NCBI RefSeq assembly: GCF_030758455.1 | Contig: NZ_CP132353.1 | Location: 1,798,001-1,862,000, forward strand | Origin: Erwinia pyri | GTDB lineage: Bacteria > Pseudomonadota > Gammaproteobacteria > Enterobacterales > Enterobacteriaceae | DNA: 64,000 nt | Direction: 5' to 3' | In this document: positions 49,858 to 58,981 of the stretch, in pieces | Layout: every line of letters starts with the position of its first letter | How positions within the stretch are numbered: position 1 is the first letter of the stretch | The notes under the pieces: model-generated | Database searches by the model: none | What the model was told of the DNA's origin: nothing | The model's input: the letters and a program-made list of their open reading frames with translations, nothing else | Made by a program: the position numbers and the translations under genes

Positions 49858-51099
49858 TCAGTCCCTGAATTTGCTCAGGCGTTGCCTGTCGTGGTCTGAC
49901 TGCAGAGCCTGTCCGGCGCGTTCCATTGCCTGTAAGCGGTGTTCTTTTGCCGGAATAGTGAACGCTGCCGGATTTATCAATGCAAGCGCCTTCAGAGCCT
50001 TTTGCAACGTTATCTGCACCTCAATAATTCCCGCCCCATCCCGGGCAATGCCGGTGAATAAATCATCAAATAGCTCTGCAGGATCCAGCGGGCGCATATA
50101 AAGACGGGGGTAACGAACCTTTTTATCGCCATCTGATACGCCAGGCCAGTGGGAAAGTATCCTGACACCACGTCCAATTACGTCAATAGCGGTGCCAGGG
50201 TCGTTAACGGCGGGAGAAAGCGCTCTTGACGCGATCTCCGATAACACGCAAAAACCAAATCGTGGATCCTGATCGAAAGAGCGCTGTGGCCTGACGGTGA
50301 AGGCGTGAAGCAGAAGTTCAGTATCAACCTCAGTTTGCGCCGGATATATCCACAGTACAGGCTCAGCAGGATGAATAAATTCTCCGGGCTGTCTGGCAAT
50401 AAATAGTGATAACGCTTGCTCGTTAGCATGGTCGGAGAGCGACTGCATATCGATATGCTGAATATAGCCCACCTCTTTTGTATAAAAAGGGGTGGCATTC
50501 TCTGCTGAGACGATGTGCTCACGCCATTCGCTGGCGCCAGAGCGGGGATTCTGTATGCGATTAAGGAACGTCCGTAGCGTAGCGTCCTCTACCCGCTGCG
50601 TGGTTTCACCTAACTGGCCAAACTGGGCCAGATGCTGTATCCAGCGCAGCAGCGTAATGATGATTAATAAAATGACCAGCAGCGTGACGAAAAACAGCAC
50701 CACGCGACCTTCTTTGCCATATGCCCCCAAACTCAGCGCAATAATGCCGACCAGGCTGTATAAAAAAGATCCTATAAAGGTAGCCAGAACGTTCTGTGTG
50801 GTGGGATCTTCAACCAGCAGTCGGGTAGCGCGTGGCGTCACGCTGCTGCTGGCGGCGTTGTAAGCAGAAACCATGATATTGAGTGAAAAGGTGGTCACCG
50901 CAAGCATGCTGGAAGCCAGAATGGTCAGAATTTTATCTACCGCATCAGTGCCAATCGGACCCGATAGCGCAGGCGGCATAAAAGACTTAAACACAATGGA
51001 TACCAGGGCGGTAATTACAGCCAGAATGGCAAACAGCGATGTGCGGAACCATAGCTTGCGGGTCATCTGTGAGAGCAACCAGTACCATTTTGCAGTCAT
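49858..51099 (-). CDS. DUF2254 membrane protein
   Basis: 413 residues. Four membrane segments in the first 165 residues (about 15-40, 58-80, 105-125, 135-155) and a soluble C-terminal half with RFGFCVLSEIASRALSPAVNDPGTAI, read as two parts, the family's most conserved region. Function unknown. Possibly channel-like, given its layout; this is speculation. Confidence 0.82.
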   Translation of the reverse strand: MTAKWYWLLSQMTRKLWFRTSLFAILAVITALVSIVFKSFMPPALSGPIGTDAVDKILTILASSMLAVTTFSLNIMVSAYNAASSSVTPRATRLLVEDPTTQNVLATFIGSFLYSLVGIIALSLGAYGKEGRVVLFFVTLLVILLIIITLLRWIQHLAQFGQLGETTQRVEDATLRTFLNRIQNPRSGASEWREHIVSAENATPFYTKEVGYIQHIDMQSLSDHANEQALSLFIARQPGEFIHPAEPVLWIYPAQTEVDTELLLHAFTVRPQRSFDQDPRFGFCVLSEIASRALSPAVNDPGTAIDVIGRGVRILSHWPGVSDGDKKVRYPRLYMRPLDPAELFDDLFTGIARDGAGIIEVQITLQKALKALALINPAAFTIPAKEHRLQAMERAGQALQSDHDRQRLSKFRD

Positions 51100-51532
51100 A
51101 CAAAATCCCTTTAAATTTATTGCGGCCAGAAAAAACTCTGTATCTAAAAAGCACCTTATTCATATGTTCTGGCGCTAAAGTCTCTGTTTAGCGGGTTTAT
51201 GTTCTGCCGCTTATGAACTCCTGATAAACACCAAAACGGACAGGCATATCAGGGGAGTGTTAAAACTGAGATTTTCAGGCTCATGACAGATAAAGCTTAC
51301 CTCATCATGCGGCACAATGATGTTTTTCAGCATGATTTAACCGGGGATACCGCACTGTCCTGAAAATTCCGTGCGCTCTGCCATGCTGCTGTTGCACAGT
51401 GCGTAGGCCGCAAGTGTGGCTTGAGGGTAATTCCCAGACTGGCTCAGTAACAGAGAGTCTGCCTGTTACCGTAAACTTTCTCTCTGAAATGCCGATGACA
51501 GCTGGATTGTTGTCTTCTTTCAGAGCAGAAAT
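51100..51532. other. Intergenic region ahead of the chemoreceptor gene
   Basis: 433 bases without a convincing gene. The last 60 bases hold a sigma-28 promoter (51472-51498) for the chemoreceptor. A CATGCTGCTG stretch and several short inverted repeats were seen, none matching a known site. Confidence 0.5.
51472..51498 (+). promoter_or_regulatory. Sigma-28 (FliA) promoter of the chemoreceptor gene
   Basis: TAAA, 15 bases, GCCGATGA, one base from the GCCGATAA consensus and with exact spacing, 34 bases before the ATG. Confidence 0.82.
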
Positions 51533-53080
51533 ATGTCACTTAAAAAATCTTCACTACTGGTTCTTTGCTTTTTATTTGTCCTCTTTTTTACCAGTATGGT
51601 GACAAATATCTGGTTGCTGACACGCAGTAACCACTCACTGGGTGCGGTAAATCAGGAAATCAGGGTAGTACTCTCGATCATCGATCCGATCAACCACAGC
51701 CGTACCCTGCGTGTCAGGCTGATGGAATACATGGCCACACTGCAAACTAAAAACCAGCCTCCGTCCGCGCAGGATGTGGAGAATATCAAATCCGTTCTGG
51801 GTAAAGCCGACGCAGCATTCAACGCATACCTGACCGCCCCTCGTCTGTCCGGTGAAACAGAACTTACTGCTGCCTACCGTGATACTTATCAGGCTTACCG
51901 TCAACAGGGAATAGAGCCACTGATTGACGCCGCGTCGGTGAACGATCTGCCCCGTTTTAACGCCCAACTGGCTAACGTAATCAGACTCGATCACCAGTAT
52001 GAGCAGGTTCTGGATCAGGTGTTGGCACTGCATGAAGCTTATGCCAGACGTCTCGATCAGGAGGCAAAATACCAGTTCAGATTCGGTATCGGGTTGACGG
52101 CTGCTTTTGGCGGGGTGTTTCTGATAATGGTAGTGGGAGTGATGATTTTCCTGCGCCGTTACGTCCTTGCACCGCTTGATAGTGCCAAAAATCATTGTGC
52201 ACAGATTGCTCAGGGAATGCTGGCAGAGCCGGTACCTGTGAAGCCGACCTCGCGCAGTGAAATTCAGGATTTGATGCGTACTCTTGAACAAATGCGCTGC
52301 TCACTGACCGGCATTATCTCTCAGGTACGCCATGCTACTCACTCGGTCGCAGGTGCCTCTCAGGAGATTGCCTTTGGTAACGCAGACCTGGCCTCGCGTA
52401 CTGAACAACAGGCGGCAGCCCTGACAGAAACGGCGGCGAGTATGGAGCAGCTGGGCGCGACGGTGAAACAAAATACCGAAAACGTCTTTGAAGCGAGCCG
52501 GTTGACCGGTGAGGCAGTAAAAAATGCCCGAACCGGCGAGAAAGTCTCCCGGGAAGTGATTGTCACCATGGGACTGATTAATAACAGTTCAAAGAAAATT
52601 GAAGATATCACTGGCGTCATTAACAGCATCGCTTTCCAGACTAATATACTGGCGCTCAATGCCGCAGTTGAAGCGGCCCGAGCCGGAGAGCAGGGACGCG
52701 GTTTTGCCGTTGTCGCCGCTGAAGTGCGTAACCTTGCGCAGCGCAGTGCGGTAGCAGCCAAAGAGATTGAGAGTTTAATTGCCGAGTCAGTCGTCAACAT
52801 TCGCGCAGGCTCAGAGCAGGTTTCCCGTACCGGGGAAGTTATCGGCGCCATTATTACTTCGGTGAGCCAGGTGGACGTTTTAATGGAGCATATTTCTACT
52901 GCCTCTGGTGAGCAAAGCCTCGGAATCAGCCAGATTGAGCAGGCCGTAACCGAGATGGACAGCGTTACTCAACAAAACTCTGCGCTGGTGCAGCAATCAG
53001 CCGCTGCATCTGCCTCTCTGGAAGATCAGGTTCAGCATCTGACCCAGTCGGTGTCGACGTTTCGTCTTGCTGAGGAGTAA
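51533..53080 (+). CDS. Methyl-accepting chemotaxis protein (Tsr/Tar type)
   Basis: 515 residues. TM1 about 8-30, four-helix periplasmic ligand domain 31-185, TM2 about 186-210, HAMP 211-265, signalling hairpin with the invariant tip region [20 protein letters not shown] and [16 protein letters not shown]. The C-terminus ends VSTFRLAEE without the NWETF-type pentapeptide, so it probably depends on other receptors for efficient CheR/CheB adaptation. Ligand unknown. The sigma-28 promoter upstream places it in the flagellar regulon. Confidence 0.92.
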   Translation: MSLKKSSLLVLCFLFVLFFTSMVTNIWLLTRSNHSLGAVNQEIRVVLSIIDPINHSRTLRVRLMEYMATLQTKNQPPSAQDVENIKSVLGKADAAFNAYLTAPRLSGETELTAAYRDTYQAYRQQGIEPLIDAASVNDLPRFNAQLANVIRLDHQYEQVLDQVLALHEAYARRLDQEAKYQFRFGIGLTAAFGGVFLIMVVGVMIFLRRYVLAPLDSAKNHCAQIAQGMLAEPVPVKPTSRSEIQDLMRTLEQMRCSLTGIISQVRHATHSVAGASQEIAFGNADLASRTEQQAAALTETAASMEQLGATVKQNTENVFEASRLTGEAVKNARTGEKVSREVIVTMGLINNSSKKIEDITGVINSIAFQTNILALNAAVEAARAGEQGRGFAVVAAEVRNLAQRSAVAAKEIESLIAESVVNIRAGSEQVSRTGEVIGAIITSVSQVDVLMEHISTASGEQSLGISQIEQAVTEMDSVTQQNSALVQQSAAASASLEDQVQHLTQSVSTFRLAEE

Positions 53081-53408
53081 AGAAAAAATGTGAGGTGGTG
53101 ATCAAACCCACATTCGATTATCTTCAGGCACCCACAACCTGGCAAAGTGTTGAGGGTGCCCGGAACAGTCTTAACCCTACGTAATGTCAGGGACAAGGGA
53201 TGGGCATATGACCCGCTACCTATCCAGTGACTCATTGTCATAGGATAACAACATGCCTTCCAGGATGTTTTTGACCCGTCTAAGATAGATTTCATTGCAG
53301 CAGATAACCTGTTTATGAAAACGCTGAGGCCTTTGAATAAACCTGCAACATTATTGTAGACGACCGGTCTACTAAATACTGATAACCTTAACGCACTGGA
53401 GACAGACG
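53081..53408. other. Intergenic region between the chemoreceptor and the broken DJ-1/PfpI gene
   Basis: 328 bases, no gene seen. A GGCACCC/GGGTGCC inverted repeat (about 53127-53160) may help end the chemoreceptor transcript. The right end carries a TetR-type palindrome (53355-53371). Confidence 0.45.
53355..53371. promoter_or_regulatory. Operator-like palindrome before the DJ-1/PfpI pseudogene
   Basis: GTAGACGACCGGTCTAC: perfect GTAGAC/GTCTAC arms, with GACCGGTC inside. Appearance and place suggest a TetR-family operator for the gene 38 bases downstream. The regulator is not evident; the nearby TetR gene has different sites. Confidence 0.55.
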
Positions 53409-53722
53409 ATGAAAATTCTTATGGTGTCGCGCTGGTCTGTCATGCGCCGGGCGTGCTTCGCCACGTGAAAACGCCTGAGGGAGCTCCGCTGGTTCAGGGC
53501 AAAAAAGTGACCGGCTTCACCAATACCGAAGAGGAAGCGGTAGGCCTGACTAACGTTGTGCCTTTCCTGGTAGAAGACGAACTGATCGCCAAAGGCGGGA
53601 TCTACTCCAAAGGCGCGGACTGGAGTTCATATGTTGTCAGCGACGGCCTGCTGATCACCGGTCAGAACCCGACCTCTTCAGCGGCCACGGCGGCACAGCT
53701 GATTAAGCAACTGGCTGAATAA
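53409..53722 (+). pseudogene. DJ-1/PfpI-family protein with internal deletion
   Basis: ATG 53409 (after GGAGACAG) encodes MKILMV, the usual start of a DJ-1/PfpI class I amidotransferase-like protein (DJ-1 chaperone/glyoxalase group). About 10 bases later, another frame carries the C-terminal third: GVALVCHAPGVLRHVKTPEG with the nucleophile cysteine, KKVTGFTNTEEEAVGLTNVV and GGIYSKGADWSSYVV, to the stop at 53722. Relatives have about 220-230 residues, so roughly 120-130 codons are missing and the two parts are out of frame. Operator and Shine-Dalgarno remain, pointing to a recent loss. Sequence error is unlikely to produce this. Confidence 0.78.
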
Positions 53723-53836
53723 CCTCCAACAGGCAGAGCCTGTGGCGCCAGCAGTCCGCAGAAATTTTATGAAGTATCGTAGCGAATAACTAACCGTCCG
53801 CATTCTGCGGGCCTGAAAACTTAAAAGGATCACATT

Positions 53837-54097
53837 ATGAAAAACGTAACCAAAGCCATTACTGCAATCGTCTTAACTGCCGCTTCTTTTGCCACTTTTG
53901 CCGCAACGGAGGTCACTACTGTCCCCGCTGGCGCACAAGAGCAGGGGGTGATCAACGCGTCAGCGTTCGGCAATAACCTGGGTGACCTGCAAAAAAGCCT
54001 GGCTGCAAAAGCCACCGAACAGGGAGCAACGTCTTTCCGGATTACCTCAGCCAGTGGCAACAACCATCTGTACGGTACTGCGGTTATCTACAAATAG
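53837..54097 (+). CDS. DUF1471 (YhcN/BhsA-like) periplasmic stress protein
   Basis: 86 residues: Sec signal (MKNVTKAITAIVLTAASFATFA) and a DUF1471 domain ending with SASGNNHLYGTAVIYK, the family's most recognisable stretch. Members (YhcN, BhsA, McbA) are induced by acid, metals or oxidative stress and affect biofilm. ATG follows AAAAGGATC. It stands alone, 114 bases after the broken DJ-1 gene. Confidence 0.88.
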   Translation: MKNVTKAITAIVLTAASFATFAATEVTTVPAGAQEQGVINASAFGNNLGDLQKSLAAKATEQGATSFRITSASGNNHLYGTAVIYK

Positions 54098-54105
54098 AGC
54101 AAAAC

Positions 54106-54138
54106 AGCCAACAGCCTGCCACTGGCAGGCTGTTGGCT
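54106..54138. terminator. Bidirectional terminator between DUF1471 and tetR genes
   Basis: 15-bp perfect stem AGCCAACAGCCTGCC/GGCAGGCTGTTGGCT (54106-54120 with 54124-54138), loop ACT, with GTTTTGC following on the minus strand. Confidence 0.85.
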
Positions 54139-54139
54139 A

Positions 54140-54727
54140 TTACCGGCGTAAACCCGACGCCATCAGGCTGAAGGCTTCAATCGCTTTTGGTAATGTTGCC
54201 TGAGGATCTTCGCTGGCGGCCACCCACAAGGCGGCATTCAGCGCCGCGCCGTTAAGCAGGCGTGCAGCTGCCTCAATATCTACGGGTTTCAGAAGCCGAT
54301 CTTTAACCAACTCGCTTACCGCACTGCGTGTTGCATCAAGACAGGCGTTCTGGCTGGGCCAGCGTGAAGGGTCACCCAGAAAGGCGGGCCCATCCAGCAG
54401 CACAATGCGCTGAATTTCCGGATCGAGCGCCATCTCTATATAGGCGCTGCCTTCCGCCAGCAATTGTTTCCAGCCATCTTCAGTGCTGCCTGCGATCTCT
54501 TTCGCCCGTCGCGCCATTTCGCCATCCACCTGCGCCACAACGGCCGCCAGTAAACCCCGTTTATCGCCAAAGTTATGATAAAGCGCGCCTCGGGTCAGCC
54601 CAACCTGCGCGGTCAGTTCATCCATAGAGGCTGCCGCAAATCCATTTTCCGCGAAAGCCTTACGCGCCGCGGCAATCAACTTTTCGCGGTTCTGTTCCAT
54701 TGTTTCTGCACGGCGTCTTGCTGCCAT
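54140..54727 (-). CDS. TetR-family regulator
   Basis: 195 residues. N-terminal TetR helix-turn-helix (ASMDELTAQVGLTRGALYHNF, residues about 32-52); the C-terminal ligand domain (VLLDGPAFLGDPSRWP ... LNGAALNAALWVA) is of the TetR_C group found in many repressors of oxidoreductase or efflux genes. ATG follows GGAGGAG. Divergent from the RidA-family gene across three repeated palindromes, so it probably represses itself and that gene. Confidence 0.87.
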   Translation of the reverse strand: MAARRRAETMEQNREKLIAAARKAFAENGFAAASMDELTAQVGLTRGALYHNFGDKRGLLAAVVAQVDGEMARRAKEIAGSTEDGWKQLLAEGSAYIEMALDPEIQRIVLLDGPAFLGDPSRWPSQNACLDATRSAVSELVKDRLLKPVDIEAAARLLNGAALNAALWVAASEDPQATLPKAIEAFSLMASGLRR

Positions 54728-54742
54728 AACTCCTCCTTTCGC

Positions 54743-54806
54743 ATACGCGGCGTATATTAATTGACATACGAGGCGTATCTGTGTTTATTTTATATACGCG
54801 GCGTAT
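54743..54806. promoter_or_regulatory. Three tandem operators, tetR/ridA-like intergenic
   Basis: ATACGCGGCGTAT at 54743-54755, ATACGAGGCGTAT at 54766-54778 and ATACGCGGCGTAT at 54794-54806. Each is palindromic around its centre (ATACGC/GCGTAT in copies 1 and 3); starts are 23 and 28 bp apart. They cover both probable promoters. Confidence 0.75.
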
Positions 54807-54862
54807 GTTAAAGCAAGCAGACGCTTTATGCACTTCTTACCCACTATTAATGAGAGGTTACC

Positions 54863-55264
54863 ATGATCGCACGTGAACCCATTTTCCCGGCTCAGCGTCA
54901 GCATCTGTACCAGCAGTACGGCTATTCTGCGGCGATTCGCTCAGGCGATCTGCTGTTTGTGTCGGGGCAGGTTGGCAGCCATGAGGATGGCACGCCGGAA
55001 TCGGAATTTGAGGCCCAGGTCAGGCTGGCGTTTGAGAATCTGCAAGCGACGCTGCTTGCCGCTGGCTGCACCCTTGATGATTTAATCGATGTCACCACCT
55101 TCCATACCGATCCCGAAAACCAGTTTCCCATTGTTATGACTGTTAAGCAGGAGTTGTTTCCTCGGGCTCCCTATCCAAACTGGACCGCAATAGGTGTGAA
55201 CTGGCTGGCTGGTTTTGATTTTGAAATTAAGGTGATTGCGCGTATTCCTGAGAAAGCGCAGTAA
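54863..55264 (+). CDS. RidA/YjgF-family protein
   Basis: 133 residues. YSAAIRSGDLLFVSGQVGSH, AQVRLAFENLQATL and a C-terminal PNWTAIGVNWLAGFDFEIKVIAR are family features. True RidA deaminates reactive enamines and has an arginine near the end (usually (C/S)VExxAxA...R context); here the last strand carries IKVIAR, so a subfamily different from classical RidA is likely. ATG follows GAGAGG. Probably repressed by the divergent TetR protein; its substrate is unknown. Confidence 0.82.
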   Translation: MIAREPIFPAQRQHLYQQYGYSAAIRSGDLLFVSGQVGSHEDGTPESEFEAQVRLAFENLQATLLAAGCTLDDLIDVTTFHTDPENQFPIVMTVKQELFPRAPYPNWTAIGVNWLAGFDFEIKVIARIPEKAQ

Positions 55265-55435
55265 AAGCTTAACGGCTGGATCCCTGTGAGCCTGACGAGG
55301 GCGGAAAAACCTGACAAGCCTCTCCGTGTCAAAATACGGAAGTCGTGGTGAAGGGGCTGCATAAAGCGGAGATCTCAGCGCGGGAAAGGGAGGCGATAAA
55401 CTGGGGAAATGCAAAGCCTATTCTGCAACTTTAAA

Positions 55436-55473
55436 GCTGCTCCTCCGCTTCAGCAACGAAGCGGAGGAGCAGC
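55436..55473 (-). terminator. Terminator of the second dehydrogenase operon
   Basis: 16-bp perfect stem GCTGCTCCTCCGCTTC/GAAGCGGAGGAGCAGC (55436-55451 with 55458-55473), loop of 6, abutting the cytochrome stop on the minus strand and followed there by TTTAAAG. Confidence 0.85.
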
Positions 55474-55475
55474 GG

Positions 55476-56795
55476 TTAACGTCGGCGACGCCAGCCCCAG
55501 TAAAGCAGGGCAAGGATCAGCAGAATGACGCCGCCTGCCATGCCAACGCGGGCGAGCAACAGTAACGGTGAGGGTTCTCCGCCCTGGCGCAGTGCCTTCA
55601 CCCGGTCAGCAGTGATGCTCACCTCGCTGTTACCGATATCCTTCATCACGTAGCGGGTGACGCTGGCGATCTGCTCGTCGTTAAGCTCAGCGGCAAAGCC
55701 AGGCATCGACTGCGCTTTCTCGGGCCATACACCCTGTAAAACAGCCATAGCCACATTATCCGCGGTAGGTTTTTTCAGCACCGGATGGTTCTTCAACGCC
55801 GGTAAGCCTCGTAAACCCTCTCCCTGAAGATTGTGGCAAGCCGCGCAGTTATTACGGTAAAGGCGTTCACCTTCCGGCAATGCTTCAGGTAGATCGTCGC
55901 CAGTGACCGGAATAAGTCCTGTACTGACCGCAGGTGCACTCTCGGTTCCCTCTTCTGGCAGGAGATAAGTCGCCATAGCCAGACGATCTGCCGGTGAGAG
56001 GCGAGAGAAGCTTTTATCAATCGCTTCAAGCATCGGGCCGCCTGCCGTAGCGCCCGTTGCGCTATGGCCGGTGGCAAGATAGTCCGCCAGCATCTGGCGC
56101 GTCCAGTGCTGATCTTTAAGCGTGGCGGCAGTCACGTCTGGCGCAAACCAGGTCCCCAGCGAAGCGCCCTGAAGATTTTTTTGCTGCTGCTCGGCCATCA
56201 GAAAGCTGCGTGGCGTGTGGCAGGTGCTGCAGTGCGTCAGTCCCTCTACCAGATAGGCACCGCGATTCCACTGCGCCGTTTTGGCGGGATCGGGCGTAAA
56301 CGGCTTGTTATCGAGATAGAGCCAGTTCCACACCGCCATGCTGAAGCGCAGGTTGAAGGGGAAGGGCAGCGCCGTTTTTTCCGGCTGGGTGTCAACCGGC
56401 TTCACGCCGTGCATAAAGTAAGCGTAGAGCGCCGCCATATCCTCGTCGTTGATTTTACCGTAAGCGGTATAAGGCATGGCGGGATAGAGCTGGCTGCCGT
56501 CTGCACGTATACCCTTTCTCAACGCATCAGCAAACTGCGCTTCAGTGTAGTGACCAATTCCAGCCACGTCTGATGGCGTGATGTTGCTGCTGAAAATCGT
56601 GCCTATCGGGCTGGAAATGGCATGGCCGCCGCTGAAGGGCGCTTTGCCCTCGTCGGTATGACAGGCGCCGCAGTCCCCGGCAATCGCCAGATATTCGCCA
56701 CGTTTAATCAGGTCAGTTTGATCTGCCGCCTGCGCCTGGCCCAGCGTCAGCAGCAGAATACTGGCTGACAGGAGTGCTTTCAGATAATCAGCCAC
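55476..56795 (-). CDS. Triheme cytochrome c subunit of sugar-acid dehydrogenase (complex 2)
   Basis: 439 residues. Sec signal to about residue 23; three CxxCH haem motifs (CGACH about 45, CSTCH about 190, CAACH about 320); a C-terminal membrane anchor (GMAGGVILLILALLYWGWRRRR) holding it to the inner membrane from the periplasm. It carries electrons from the flavin subunit to ubiquinone or an oxidase. The start overlaps the large-subunit stop by 8 bases, so the operon is translationally coupled. Confidence 0.9.
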   Translation of the reverse strand: MADYLKALLSASILLLTLGQAQAADQTDLIKRGEYLAIAGDCGACHTDEGKAPFSGGHAISSPIGTIFSSNITPSDVAGIGHYTEAQFADALRKGIRADGSQLYPAMPYTAYGKINDEDMAALYAYFMHGVKPVDTQPEKTALPFPFNLRFSMAVWNWLYLDNKPFTPDPAKTAQWNRGAYLVEGLTHCSTCHTPRSFLMAEQQQKNLQGASLGTWFAPDVTAATLKDQHWTRQMLADYLATGHSATGATAGGPMLEAIDKSFSRLSPADRLAMATYLLPEEGTESAPAVSTGLIPVTGDDLPEALPEGERLYRNNCAACHNLQGEGLRGLPALKNHPVLKKPTADNVAMAVLQGVWPEKAQSMPGFAAELNDEQIASVTRYVMKDIGNSEVSITADRVKALRQGGEPSPLLLLARVGMAGGVILLILALLYWGWRRRR

Positions 56796-58392
56796 GTTGC
56801 GTCTCCTGCAAAATCCGGTCTGCGGTACGCAGCGCCAGCGCCATCGCTGTCAGCGTGACGTTGCAGGTACCCACGGTAGGCATCACGCCGGTGCCGACCA
56901 TAAACAGATTTTCATGATCGTGCGCGCGGCCCCAGGCATCGGTAACCGAGGTGGCGGGGTCGAGTCCCATCGAGAGCGTTCCGGTAATATGCTGACGGTT
57001 GGAGAATTTACCGCTTTTACTGTGTGTGATATTGGTCGCCCCCAGTTTTGCGGCGATGGCGTCATAGCATTCGCGGGTTTTCAGCGTGCCTTTCTTCACA
57101 TAGTCATCCACGTCCCAGAACAGGGCAGGCGTGGGCAGACCCAGCGCATCCTTGTTAGTGCTGAGAGTGACGCGGTTGTTGGGATCAGGTAATTGCTCCA
57201 GCGCGTTTTTGATACTCAGGCGGCGCGAGGCACGAAAGCGGATCTGCTCCTGCAGTTTTTTACCGAACCAGCCTTCAGCCAGCAGCTCTTTGGTCACGGA
57301 AGCGACCTGCGAGGCGTTGGAGATATCGAGACGGAACGGAGAGTGCTCACGGCGGAACTCGCCGTCGCGGAACTGCCCGATAGAGCAGGGGCTGACCGGA
57401 CCGCGTCCGGGCCAGATCTCTTCATCGACGTCGAACGTCACGCCGATAGCGGGGTGATCGCAAAGATTGCGGCCAACGTTGTCACGCGCATTGGCGAGGC
57501 CCTGCGGGAACTTATCGCTGGTTGACATCAGCAACAGCTTGGGCGTTTCTATCGCATTGGCTGCCAGCACAAAGGTTTCCGCGGTGACGCGGTGGGAAGT
57601 CTTGTTCCAGTCATAGTAACTGGCCGCGACAATCCTGCCCTGTTCGTCATGCTCAAGCTGATAAACCACCGCTTCCGCGATAACTTTCACGCCGCTCATT
57701 TCCGCCTGCTGCGCCGCAATTCCACCGTGATATTGCGCGTCAATCGGGCAAACCGGCATGCAGTTGTTGTTGCCACAGCAGGCAGGACGGCCATCGTAAC
57801 TGCGGCTGTTGCGGCCCGTGCTGTCATCCAGCACGGTAAATTCCGGCTGAAGACGGGCGGTTACGCGCTGCTGTAGCCAGGAAGCAGGTACGCGCTCCAT
57901 CGGGTAAGGCTTGCTGCGCGGAGAACCGTTATCGGGCGAACCGCCCACGCCAGCAATCACCTCCGCCTGGTAGTAATACTCCTCCAGATCTTCGTAGCCT
58001 ATCGGCCAGTCTTTCCCCACGCCATACTGCGTCTGCTGCCGAAAATCATTGGGCACAAAGCGCCAGAGCTGCGCCGCCCAGTGCCAGCTGGTGCCGCCAA
58101 ACATGCGGATATATTGCGCATTGAAGGGGTGCGGGCCTGTTTGCTGCAGATAGTCGTTTGGCTCCGGCGTATAGCGCGGATGCGGCGCCATCGGGGAGAA
58201 GGGATAAGGTGACATAAAGTCCGATTTGAAGGCGGAATTTCTGTAGCGCTCCACCAGTTCGTCGCGGCCCACTTTAGGACCCGATTCCAGTAATAGTACA
58301 GATTTTCCCGCCTTCGCCAGACGGGTAGCCAGCAGCGAGCCGTTCACGCCCGCGCCAATCACCACCACATCGGCAGAATTCTTGTTATTCAT
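56788..58392 (-). CDS. FAD-dependent GMC dehydrogenase large subunit (complex 2)
   Basis: 534 residues. N-terminal dinucleotide fold DVVVIGAGVNGSLLA, FGGTSWHWAAQLWRF as in fructose and gluconate dehydrogenases, the cysteine cluster PACCGNNNCMPVCPID near 215 that holds a [3Fe-4S] centre in related enzymes, and the C-terminal GMC histidine region RQHITGTLSMG. No signal peptide of its own; exported with the Tat small subunit. Gluconate or 2-ketogluconate is the likeliest substrate; related enzymes also take fructose or sorbitol. Confidence 0.88.
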   Translation of the reverse strand: MNNKNSADVVVIGAGVNGSLLATRLAKAGKSVLLLESGPKVGRDELVERYRNSAFKSDFMSPYPFSPMAPHPRYTPEPNDYLQQTGPHPFNAQYIRMFGGTSWHWAAQLWRFVPNDFRQQTQYGVGKDWPIGYEDLEEYYYQAEVIAGVGGSPDNGSPRSKPYPMERVPASWLQQRVTARLQPEFTVLDDSTGRNSRSYDGRPACCGNNNCMPVCPIDAQYHGGIAAQQAEMSGVKVIAEAVVYQLEHDEQGRIVAASYYDWNKTSHRVTAETFVLAANAIETPKLLLMSTSDKFPQGLANARDNVGRNLCDHPAIGVTFDVDEEIWPGRGPVSPCSIGQFRDGEFRREHSPFRLDISNASQVASVTKELLAEGWFGKKLQEQIRFRASRRLSIKNALEQLPDPNNRVTLSTNKDALGLPTPALFWDVDDYVKKGTLKTRECYDAIAAKLGATNITHSKSGKFSNRQHITGTLSMGLDPATSVTDAWGRAHDHENLFMVGTGVMPTVGTCNVTLTAMALALRTADRILQETQRG

Positions 58393-58414
58393 TTCAACAT
58401 TACTCTTTAATCAA

Positions 58415-58918
58415 TCAGGGCTGCTGCGCCCAGCTGCCGCATTTACCGTATGAGAAACTTTGTGGCACCAGTTTGTCTTTCACCAGCTCACTGGCCAGCG
58501 TGTTGACGTAGGTGACATACAGCGCAGCGTTACCTTTGCCCACCACCCCGTTGTACCAGCCGCCCAGAATGACTTTCGCCAGCTTCTCCTCAGCTGCCTG
58601 AGTCTCAGCAAAAGTCAGGCGCTCCTGCTGTAAAAGATCGGGCTGGCTGGTTAACAGAGCGCTTAACTGGGTCAGCGCCGTGGTGAAGTTTTTCTGCGTG
58701 ATAGTCAGGGCGTGAAACAGTGCCGTACCGACGGCGCTGTTCAGATCGTCCAGCTGCGTCAGTTGTTGTGAAACCTGCATAAATTCAGCCAGGGCAGGTG
58801 TCTGGGCCGCAGGCTGTGCTGCTCTGAGCCTGGGCAGCGGCAGAAGAGTGCCAGCAGCACTGGTGAGTGCCACCAGCCCGGCCATCTTCAGCACGCGGCG
58901 TCTTGTGAAGTGCTTCAT
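58415..58918 (-). CDS. Tat-exported small subunit of sugar-acid dehydrogenase (complex 2)
   Basis: 167 residues. Twin-arginine signal (TRRRVLKMAGLVALTSAAG) at the N-terminus; the rest is helical, with the family end VVGKGNAALYVTYVNTLASE and YGKCGSWAQQP. It belongs to the small-subunit family of membrane FAD sorbitol/gluconate dehydrogenases and acts as the export chaperone for the FAD subunit. First gene of the second S-L-C set; large subunit follows after 22 bases. Confidence 0.85.
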   Translation of the reverse strand: MKHFTRRRVLKMAGLVALTSAAGTLLPLPRLRAAQPAAQTPALAEFMQVSQQLTQLDDLNSAVGTALFHALTITQKNFTTALTQLSALLTSQPDLLQQERLTFAETQAAEEKLAKVILGGWYNGVVGKGNAALYVTYVNTLASELVKDKLVPQSFSYGKCGSWAQQP

Positions 58919-58981
58919 TGCTATTTCCAGTAAAAAAGGTCGCCGCTGGCTGAAGCCAGGGCGACAGGATCAAAAAAGTGT

